The notes below the pieces were generated by a model. That model saw only the letters and a list, made by a program, of their open reading frames with translations, was not told the DNA's origin and made no database searches. Made by a program: the position numbers and the translations under genes. Below are positions 1-5,024 of a stretch of DNA of 5,946 nucleotides, piece after piece. Source of the stretch: Rhodopirellula sp. Lineage in GTDB: Bacteria > Planctomycetota > Planctomycetia > Pirellulales > Pirellulaceae. The stretch's first letter is position 1. Every line of letters begins with the position of its first letter. Location: contig PAXU01000092.1 of NCBI GenBank assembly GCA_002714565.1, positions 60,421 to 66,366 on the forward strand, given 5' to 3'.

Positions 1-52
1 GGATGTCCCGCAAACCAAAATCACTTGGTACGAAAGAGCGATGTTCGGTCAT
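1..52 (-). CDS. N-terminus of an unidentified protein (partial, runs off the left edge)
   Basis: A minus-strand ATG at 50-52 opens a frame that stays open to base 1 and reads MTEHRSFVPSDFGLRDI. An AAGGA element lies 10 bases upstream of the ATG, a slightly long but plausible Shine-Dalgarno spacing. Seventeen codons are too few to identify a family. The gene-free stretch to its right fits a 5' end at this point. It could also be a chance frame, since only the ribosome-binding site and the open frame support it. Confidence 0.4.
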   Translation of the reverse strand, partial: MTEHRSFVPSDFGLRDI

Positions 53-178
53 TTTAGGAGTTTCCTTGGTTGGGGTATGAACAATTGGCTGCGGCAACTG
101 CTAACTTACACGCCAGACAGTTGGAGAAGCCAGCACGTCAGACGACGATTCCTTAAGAAATGTCGCCCTATCTTCGCC

Positions 179-200
179 CCTTGAGGTGGCGCCTGCAAGG
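179..200. repeat. Bulged inverted repeat (possible RNA hairpin)
   Basis: CCTTG-AGG at 179-186 pairs with CCT-(bulged G)-CAAGG at 192-200 around the loop TGGCG, giving 8 base pairs with one bulge. On the plus strand it is followed by CTTTTG, which is terminator-like but has only four Ts. No established plus-strand gene reads into it, so its role is unknown. Confidence 0.35.
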
Positions 201-243
201 CTTTTGCCCATGAGATGCTCTAATCTGATTGCAGACGAGACTT

Positions 244-297
244 AAAAAAACTAGGTTGAATTAAACACTGACTATTCAACATCGCAACCTTCTTGCG
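244..297 (-). terminator. Tandem hairpins with a T7 tract, likely terminator of the tRNA-Leu transcript
   Basis: Read on the minus strand, a hairpin CGCAA-GAAGG-TTGCG (297-283) is followed two bases later by GTTGAAT, a 12-base loop and ATTCAAC (280-255). Then come CTAG and seven consecutive Ts (250-244). This has the layout of a Rho-independent terminator, although the proximal stem is AT-rich and four bases separate it from the T tract. It lies about 120 bases beyond the tRNA 3' end and is the first such structure downstream. It could instead be the 3' end of a small RNA encoded between the tRNA and here. Confidence 0.45.
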
Positions 298-388
298 TCA
301 ACCAGAGTTCCCCGATGGCTGTAGCCAAGTCAAAGAAGAAACGACCCCGTGCAGTAACAGCACTAGCGACTCAGCCTGGCTCCTTCGA

Positions 389-406
389 GTTACTCGCAAA
401 AGTAAC
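389..406 (-). repeat. Perfect 6-bp hairpin just downstream of the tRNA
   Basis: GTTACT and AGTAAC (389-394 and 401-406) form a perfect inverted repeat with a 6-base loop, 12 bases past the mature tRNA 3' end in the direction of transcription. No T tract follows on the minus strand, so it is unlikely to be an intrinsic terminator by itself. A role in trimming of the tRNA precursor is possible. Confidence 0.3.
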
Positions 407-418
407 AACCGTTTTAAG

Positions 419-502
<84 letters not shown>

Positions 503-524
503 CTTTGTTGCCTGCCGTAATCCG

Positions 525-552
525 ATTTTAACTGAGCTAATTAGGCTGACAA
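525..552 (-). promoter_or_regulatory. Sigma-70-like promoter of tRNA-Leu
   Basis: On the minus strand TTGTCA (552-547, five of six matches to TTGACA) is separated by 16 bases from TAAAAT (530-525, five of six matches to TATAAT). Transcription would begin near 518, giving a leader of about 16 bases before the mature tRNA 5' end at 502. It sits between the ppiC stop and the tRNA, so the tRNA need not depend on ppiC read-through. Confidence 0.6.
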
Positions 553-588
553 CCACCTATAATCCGACCTGAAACTTCAATCCAGCTG

Positions 589-870
589 TCAGTCACTCCT
601 GCTGGTGATCTCGATCAGGTGATATCCAAATTGAGTTTGCACAGGGCCATGGACTTTCCCCAGCTCGTCACTAAACACCACCGCATCAAACTCCGGAACC
701 ATCATTCCTTGCGAGAATTCACCAAGGCTTCCGCCTTGTGCACCCGATGGGCAGGCAGAAAACTCAGCAGCGATTTGCGCAAAGTCCGCACCATTTTCAA
801 TTTGCTCTTTAAGATCGAGACATACTTCTTCTGTTTCCACTAATATGTGCCGCGCCGAAGCCGTTGCCAT
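589..870 (-). CDS. ppiC: Peptidyl-prolyl cis-trans isomerase C (parvulin)
   Basis: A 93-residue single-domain parvulin, the same length as E. coli PpiC and similar to it throughout. It catalyses cis-trans isomerisation of Xaa-Pro bonds. It has no signal peptide or membrane segment, so it should act in the cytoplasm as a stand-alone rotamase rather than as part of a PrsA- or SurA-like chaperone. Visible family features are HILV with active-site His8, the C40-P-S-G turn, GGSLGEF (46-52), MVPEFD with Met57 and Phe61 of the proline pocket, and the closing QFGYH with Phe81 and His84. The ATG at 870 is preceded by AGGA with 8-base spacing, a good Shine-Dalgarno that supports this start. It is divergent from metF across 151 bases and is followed downstream by the tRNA-Leu promoter. 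Confidence 0.95.
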   Translation of the reverse strand: MATASARHILVETEEVCLDLKEQIENGADFAQIAAEFSACPSGAQGGSLGEFSQGMMVPEFDAVVFSDELGKVHGPVQTQFGYHLIEITSRSD

Positions 871-1021
871 TTCTTACTTCCTGTTTATAGAACTCATCGT
901 CGGTAATAGAGCAGTTTACCACCTAGTTTATGATCTGCTAACCTCCACCCTTGGGGCAATCGGCTAATTGGATTATTATCAACGACTTAACGAATTGCTT
1001 CATAAACAGACTTAGAGACAA

Positions 1022-1891
1022 ATGCCCGGACTCGCTGATCTATACAAGTCAGATTCCGCTGTTCTTTCGTTTGAGGTATTCCCACCTAAAACGGAGAAAG
1101 GGGAAGCTGTGCTTTTCCAGCACATGGAGAAACTTGTTGATCACAAACCGGCCTACATGACGTGCACTTATGGTGCCGGCGGGACGACCCAATCCAAGAC
1201 TCTCGAAATCACATCTAGAATCAAACAGCAATTTAACATCCCAGTCGCCTCGCACCTCACGTGTGTTGGAGCGACCATCGATCAACTCCGCCAATATTTA
1301 ACTGACGCGGAACGTCAACAGATCGACTATATCGTGGCACTTCGCGGTGACCCTCCACAAGGGTCAGAGACGTTTGAAGCAGTAGAAGGTGGCTTCCATC
1401 ATGCCAATGAGCTCGTGAGTCTCATCAATCATGAATTCCCCCATTACGGTGTGGCGGTTGCGGGCTATCCTGAAAAGCATCGAGAAGCACCAAGCATGGA
1501 AGTCGACCTGCAGAACTTAAAGCACAAAGTTGAGTGCGGTGCTGATATCGTAATTACTCAATTGTTTTACAAGAACGAAAACTTCTTCCAGTTTCGTGAA
1601 GCATGTCAACAAGCTGGCATCGATGTACCCATTATTCCAGGTTTGTTGCCAGTCACAAATCTTGCTCAGATTCAACGAATCACTTCGTTGTGTGGAGCCG
1701 AATTGCCAGAATCTTTTGTACAACGCCTGTCTGAAAAAGACGATCCAGAATGGCAATTCAAGGTCGGTGTTGAGCAATGTTCAGAACAATTGGACGAATT
1801 GCTACAAGCCGGGATTCCCGGAGTACACTTCTACGTTTTAAACAAGAGCCAGGCAACATCCGCCGTACTCGACGCAGTCCCCTTGGCTTAA
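1022..1891 (+). CDS. metF: 5,10-methylenetetrahydrofolate reductase [NAD(P)H]
   Basis: MetF is an FAD-dependent TIM-barrel enzyme that reduces 5,10-methylene-THF to 5-methyl-THF, the methyl donor for methionine synthase. The 289 residues match the bacterial single-domain form (about 290-300). Motifs in order are SFEVFPPKT with catalytic Glu18, TYGAGG (49-54), SHLTCVG (77-83), ALRGDPP with the flavin-contacting Asp110, VAGYPEKH (146-153), DIVITQLFY with Gln180, and PIIPGLLP (203-210). The start is well fixed: an in-frame TAG lies at 1013-1015, two codons upstream of the ATG. The Shine-Dalgarno is weak. No clear SAM riboswitch or promoter was recognised in the 151-base upstream gap. The stop codon overlaps that of the convergent pdxA by four bases. 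Confidence 0.97.
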   Translation: MPGLADLYKSDSAVLSFEVFPPKTEKGEAVLFQHMEKLVDHKPAYMTCTYGAGGTTQSKTLEITSRIKQQFNIPVASHLTCVGATIDQLRQYLTDAERQQIDYIVALRGDPPQGSETFEAVEGGFHHANELVSLINHEFPHYGVAVAGYPEKHREAPSMEVDLQNLKHKVECGADIVITQLFYKNENFFQFREACQQAGIDVPIIPGLLPVTNLAQIQRITSLCGAELPESFVQRLSEKDDPEWQFKVGVEQCSEQLDELLQAGIPGVHFYVLNKSQATSAVLDAVPLA

Positions 1892-2892
1892 TGTTCGATT
1901 ACCGCTGGCTGAGCAAGTGAAATTGCTAACTGCATCGCTTCTTTCATATCGCTTGCATCAGCAATACCCTGCCCTGCGATATCAAATGCAGTTCCGTGGT
2001 CTACAGATGTTCGAATGATTGGTAGACCGAGTGTTACGTTTACAGTGTGCTCAAAGTCCATTAACTTCATCGGCACATGCCCCTGATCATGATACATAGC
2101 GATAACCATATCACACTTTCCACGCACTGCTTGCATAAAGAGAGTATCGGCAGGAAACGGCCCCGTACAATCAATACCCTGTGACTGGACGCGTTCAACA
2201 GCCGGCAGGATAAACTCCTGTTCTTCATTGCCAAACATCCCGTTTTCTCCGGCATGTGGATTGAGTCCGCAGATACACAATCGCGGTTCTGCAAACCCAA
2301 GCCGTCTCATGGCATCATGGCCCAGCTGAATCGTGCGTTCAATTCGCTGCACAGACAGATTCGTGGCAGCGGCAAGACTACAGTGTGTCGACACATGTAC
2401 TACGCAAAGCCGGTCGTTTACCAGCAGCATCCTCGACTCATCTTTGCCGCACAGCTCAGCGATATATTCTGTGTGGCCACAAAACTCAATGCCGGTCAAA
2501 GCAACAGCTTCTTTATTGAGTGGGGCCGTAACAATTCCACCGGCTGTGCCATCGATGCACAACTCAGTAGCAATTCTGACGTACGCCAACCCCGCTTTAC
2601 CGCATGCCTGGCTAACTTCACCGACTGTCCACTCGTTACGGTCGAGCTCTTGAGCATCAAAAAGGATCACTTGTGATTGCGAGTCGATCTCTGAAACATC
2701 TGTCACAACCTGATCAATCTGAAGACCGTATTGATCACCGATTTCGGCAAAAAGCCATGATTCACCGACAACGATCCAACGAGCAGCTGTACGTGTTTGC
2801 TCGTCAGCAAGAGCCTTCGCTGTTACTTCTGGACCGATCCCTGAAGGATCCCCTGACGAAATCGTCATCGTTATCTGTAGTGATTCACTCAT
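1888..2892 (-). CDS. pdxA: PdxA-family 4-phospho-hydroxyacid dehydrogenase (PdxA or catabolic PdxA2)
   Basis: A full-length (334 aa) member of the PdxA family. These NAD-dependent, metal-dependent enzymes oxidise the C3 hydroxyl of a 4-phosphorylated acid, after which the product decarboxylates. Visible motifs are SSGDPSGIGPE (12-22), VTAPLNKEA (121-129), GHTEY with His140/Thr141 at the phosphate site, metal-ligand candidates His170, His213 (NPHAGE) and His268 (YHDQG), and RTSVDHGTAFDIAG (294-307). Canonical PdxA acts on 4-phosphohydroxythreonine in vitamin B6 synthesis. Here YHDQG continues as HVPMK rather than the E. coli LPVLK, and a DUF1537 kinase is the divergent neighbour. Both point to PdxA2, which acts on 4-phospho-D-threonate or 4-phospho-D-erythronate to give dihydroxyacetone phosphate. 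No Shine-Dalgarno precedes the ATG. The promoter position suggests a leaderless message. Family membership is certain; the substrate is not. Confidence 0.93.
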   Translation of the reverse strand: MSESLQITMTISSGDPSGIGPEVTAKALADEQTRTAARWIVVGESWLFAEIGDQYGLQIDQVVTDVSEIDSQSQVILFDAQELDRNEWTVGEVSQACGKAGLAYVRIATELCIDGTAGGIVTAPLNKEAVALTGIEFCGHTEYIAELCGKDESRMLLVNDRLCVVHVSTHCSLAAATNLSVQRIERTIQLGHDAMRRLGFAEPRLCICGLNPHAGENGMFGNEEQEFILPAVERVQSQGIDCTGPFPADTLFMQAVRGKCDMVIAMYHDQGHVPMKLMDFEHTVNVTLGLPIIRTSVDHGTAFDIAGQGIADASDMKEAMQLAISLAQPAVIEH

Positions 2893-2899
2893 TAGCCGA

Positions 2900-2927
2900 A
2901 TGATAGACCATTGGCCTGTTTTGACAA
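2900..2927 (-). promoter_or_regulatory. Promoter of pdxA, placing the start point at the ATG
   Basis: On the minus strand TTGTCA (2927-2922) and TATCAT (2905-2900) each match the consensus at five of six bases and are 16 bases apart. Only seven bases lie between the -10 box and the ATG at 2892. Transcription would start at or next to the A of the start codon, in keeping with the lack of a Shine-Dalgarno sequence. Confidence 0.55.
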
Positions 2928-2983
2928 GTAAGGAGACTCGTTATTGAGTGTATTAATTCATAAAACATCGGGAGGGCATCAAG

Positions 2984-2996
2984 ACTGGATTCCAGT
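2984..2996. promoter_or_regulatory. 13-base palindrome, possible operator
   Basis: ACTGGA-T-TCCAGT is a perfect inverted repeat with a single central base. It lies between the divergent pdxA and DUF1537 genes, about 57 bases behind the pdxA -35 box and 38 bases before the kinase TATAAT. Such a symmetric site fits a dimeric regulator, but no regulator gene is in the window and there is only one copy. Confidence 0.3.
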
Positions 2997-3008
2997 GGTC
3001 GGATTTTT

Positions 3009-3039
3009 TTGCAATTTTGGCAGGCCATTCGCCTATAAT
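3009..3039 (+). promoter_or_regulatory. Putative promoter of the DUF1537 kinase gene
   Basis: A perfect TATAAT lies at 3034-3039 in the context CGCCTATAATTC. The best -35 candidate, TTGCAA at 3009-3014, matches four of six bases and has a long 19-base spacer, so the -10 box is the stronger evidence. A start near 3046 would leave a leader of about 54 bases before the ATG at 3100. Confidence 0.45.
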
Positions 3040-3099
3040 TCACGCAGTACCGGTTCGTGATGATGGATTAAAGCAAGGAACCGTTGAGGATTTTGGCAA

Positions 3100-4260
3100 A
3101 TGCTTAAGGATGGTCGGGCAACCATTTTCGCGGATGATCTAACAGGCGCATGTGACGTCAGCTTGCCCTTCCATTCAGCCGGACTCTCTTGTTTTGTCTC
3201 CATCGGCGCCCCAGTACTTGGGCAACCGTCGGCGGACGTCTGCATCATCGATATGGAAACACGGAATCTCAACCCGCAAGATGCTTACGGGCAAACGTTC
3301 GTCCATACCCAACGATTGAAGCTCGACAGAGGTTATCTTGCGTATTTAAAGATGGACTCAACCTGGCAAGGAAACGTCGGATCTGAGTTAAAAGCCATTC
3401 ATGACAATCGAATCGTAGACCTCGCAATCGTTGCGCCAGCATTTCCAAAAATGGGGCGTAGCGTATTCAATGGACAACTCCTCATCAGAGGTAAGTCCGA
3501 TAGTCAATTACTACAAGAGAAACTGCGCCATCAAGGAATCGAAAGACTCAGTCATATCACGACGCGACAACTAGAGATGACTATTGAGGAATTACTGGAA
3601 TTAGTAATCGATCTACATACACAGGGAATAAACACCATTACCTGTGATGCAACAAGCGACGAAGAACTATCCACGATTGCACTACTCATCGAAAAATTAA
3701 CCGCGATTTACGGTTTGTCAGTCCTTCCCGTAGGATCCGCTGGATTAGCCGAACACATCTCTGGAAATCAATCAGATTCTGATACAAGTCGAATGGCTAT
3801 TGTGCCATCACCAGTCATTGCCATCATCGGGTCAGAAAATAGTGTTACCCATGACCAGCTAGATGTAGCGCTACGTGACGAATTGCTCGATGAGCTAGAT
3901 GGTAATAGAGATGGAATGCGAATATGTCAGCTACGCAGTCACTCTGGGAAACATTCTGTAATCAAAATGACTTGGGAGCCACAAATGGAGTCGGCGTTGG
4001 CCGAAGCCATGGGATCCTGGATGACTTCCTCAGATTTCATCTTGTTCTGCAGTGGAGGAGATACCGCTAAACGCGTATGCGAAATTGCTCAGGCACAAGG
4101 CGTCCACGTATTAGACCAAGTTGCACCTGGTATTGCTGCCGGCACAATTTATGGCGGAATGCTCAACGGAATTCAGCTGATTACAAAAGCAGGAGGGTTT
4201 GGACCTCGTGATACGATTTCCAGAATCCTCCAGTCGTTCAATAATCGCATGGTCGCATGA
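3100..4260 (+). CDS. Four-carbon acid sugar kinase family protein (DUF1537)
   Basis: A 386-residue two-domain kinase of the DUF1537 family, a little shorter than the usual 400-430. Members phosphorylate O4 of D-threonate, D-erythronate or 3-oxo-tetronates with ATP. The N-terminal substrate domain shows FADDLTGACD (10-19), ETRNL (53-57), KMDSTWQGN (84-92), VAPAFPKMGR (111-120) and VGSAGLAE (211-218). The C-terminal nucleotide domain shows IGSENSVTHDQL (243-254), SGGDTA (318-323), APGIAAG (342-348) and KAGGFGPRD (363-371). The family motif is DSTLRGN as I recall it; here it is DSTWQGN, so the arginine is replaced by glutamine. GAGGA nine bases before the ATG supports the start. The divergent PdxA homologue suggests a two-enzyme route from D-threonate or D-erythronate to dihydroxyacetone phosphate. 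The exact substrate cannot be read from the sequence. Confidence 0.9.
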   Translation: MLKDGRATIFADDLTGACDVSLPFHSAGLSCFVSIGAPVLGQPSADVCIIDMETRNLNPQDAYGQTFVHTQRLKLDRGYLAYLKMDSTWQGNVGSELKAIHDNRIVDLAIVAPAFPKMGRSVFNGQLLIRGKSDSQLLQEKLRHQGIERLSHITTRQLEMTIEELLELVIDLHTQGINTITCDATSDEELSTIALLIEKLTAIYGLSVLPVGSAGLAEHISGNQSDSDTSRMAIVPSPVIAIIGSENSVTHDQLDVALRDELLDELDGNRDGMRICQLRSHSGKHSVIKMTWEPQMESALAEAMGSWMTSSDFILFCSGGDTAKRVCEIAQAQGVHVLDQVAPGIAAGTIYGGMLNGIQLITKAGGFGPRDTISRILQSFNNRMVA

Positions 4261-4268
4261 TTTAAGAT

Positions 4269-4286
4269 CGTAGCATTCTGACTACG
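4269..4286. terminator. Short hairpin between convergent genes, weak bidirectional terminator candidate
   Basis: CGTAG (4269-4273) and CTACG (4282-4286) form a perfect 5-bp stem with an 8-base loop in the junction between the DUF1537 stop and the convergent DUF1080 stop. No real T tract follows on either strand. It may hinder read-through, but the support is slight. Confidence 0.22.
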
Positions 4287-5007
4287 GCTGACGTCCTAAT
4301 GGCGTGAGGCGAATATTACGGAAATAAGTTTCGTTTCCATGCTCGGTCAGCATGATTAGTCCCGATTTGTTTTCACCGAAATCTTTACGGTCCTTGAATT
4401 TGCTTTGAGCAATTCTCTCATCCCAGTCTCTGTTACCGACCTTTTGCTCACAAATAACAGCACCATTTAGATAGTGAGTAATGTGATTTCGCCGTACGAC
4501 TATTCTCGAGTGGTTAAATCCGTCAAAAGACTTTACGACCTTGTCGATACTTGGACCTTTAATCGCATATATCGAACCACAACTCTGCTTACTTGATTTC
4601 TCAAATTTATGGGCCGAATCATCTAGCAGTTGATATTCGATTCCAAGAATAGCACCATCGTATTCTCTCACTCGATATTTAACGCCGTTGTTACCACCGA
4701 CCGGAATCTTCCATTCGAATTCGAGATCAAAGTCAGCATACTTGCGATCGGTAAAAATATTGCCTCCACCTTTTCCAGTTAGCTTTAACATGCCATCGAC
4801 GACATCCCAACCTGCTGTCACTGCTTCACCTTGGGCAGTCACCCATCCGGACAAGTCCTTACCGTTAAACAAGTCGACTGTTTTACCGCGCCGTTGGGCA
4901 GAGACACTAACCGTGGATAAACAAACAAGCAATATTGCTAATAAGGGAACGGATTTACGGGACTGAATTACCATTTGACTATCTCGAATGAGTAAGTGTT
5001 TTAACAT
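4282..5007 (-). CDS. Secreted DUF1080 / 3-keto-disaccharide hydrolase domain protein
   Basis: A secreted protein built of one concanavalin-like DUF1080 domain (PF06439), a family greatly expanded in planctomycetes. Some members cleave 3-keto-glycosides. Domain landmarks are VDLFNGKDLSGW (44-55), GGNIFTDRKYADFDLEFEWK (81-100), GGNNGVKYRV (104-113), YQLLDD (125-130), CGSIYA (143-148), HYLNG (178-182) and LTEHGNETYFRNIRL (220-234). The N-terminus is a signal peptide with hydrophobic stretch PLLAILLVCL (21-30) and a likely cleavage VSA|Q after residue 37. Starting at Met12 (4974) gives a more typical signal peptide, with three or four residues before the charged stretch, and GAGA lies seven bases before it. 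The ATG at 5007 has no Shine-Dalgarno. It follows the LarA-like gene by 12 bases (or 45 from Met12), so the two are probably cotranscribed. Substrate unknown. Confidence 0.9.
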   Translation of the reverse strand: MLKHLLIRDSQMVIQSRKSVPLLAILLVCLSTVSVSAQRRGKTVDLFNGKDLSGWVTAQGEAVTAGWDVVDGMLKLTGKGGGNIFTDRKYADFDLEFEWKIPVGGNNGVKYRVREYDGAILGIEYQLLDDSAHKFEKSSKQSCGSIYAIKGPSIDKVVKSFDGFNHSRIVVRRNHITHYLNGAVICEQKVGNRDWDERIAQSKFKDRKDFGENKSGLIMLTEHGNETYFRNIRLTPLGRQP

Positions 5008-5018
5008 CTAGTACGGGA

Positions 5019-5024
5019 ATTATA
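5019..5024 (-). promoter_or_regulatory. TATAAT box overlapping the end of the LarA-like gene
   Basis: A perfect TATAAT on the minus strand (5024-5019), in the context CGGCTATAATTC, overlaps the stop codon of the LarA-like gene. It ends 11 bases before the first ATG of the DUF1080 gene. No convincing -35 hexamer lies at 16-18 bases. It would start a message about 5 bases before that ATG or about 38 before Met12. It may give the DUF1080 gene independent expression. Confidence 0.35.

Larger units (their letters stand above)
53..418. other. Intergenic region without a credible protein gene
   Basis: I find no convincing coding sequence in this 366-base stretch. It holds the presumed leader of the minus-strand gene starting at 52, a bulged hairpin at 179-200, a tandem-hairpin plus T7 structure at 244-297 reading leftward, and a small hairpin at 389-406 just beyond the tRNA 3' end. 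A plus-strand frame beginning at 315 runs through the antisense of the tRNA and is not believable as a gene. A 35-codon plus-strand frame at 77-184 has no support beyond being open. Confidence 0.6.

Noticed and set aside
558..563. Perfect TATAAT on the plus strand near the 3' end of ppiC
   Set aside because: No -35 at usable spacing and no plus-strand gene downstream; it would only give antisense RNA to ppiC.
871..1021. SAM riboswitch or other aptamer in front of metF
   Set aside because: I could not find the conserved core of a SAM riboswitch or a convincing hairpin set; only scattered short repeats (for example AGCAG/CTGCT at 910-914 and 935-939) are present.
2254..2676. Long plus-strand frames opposite pdxA (2254-2676 and 2333-2653)
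   Set aside because: Antisense shadows of the PdxA reading frame; no recognisable family and low-complexity Ser/Thr-rich content.
2921..2926. Perfect TTGACA on the plus strand in the pdxA/kinase divergent region
   Set aside because: No -10 hexamer at 15 to 19 bases; the same bases are better explained as part of the minus-strand TTGTCA of the pdxA promoter.
2984..3010. Palindrome followed by a T7 run as an intrinsic terminator
   Set aside because: The palindrome has a one-base centre, so it folds poorly as RNA, seven bases separate it from the Ts, and no plus-strand gene needs terminating there.
4918..4929. Cysteine in the DUF1080 signal sequence (LLVCLST) as a lipoprotein site
   Set aside because: The residue before Cys is Val, not Gly/Ala/Ser, and a clear VSA|Q signal peptidase I site follows eight residues later.
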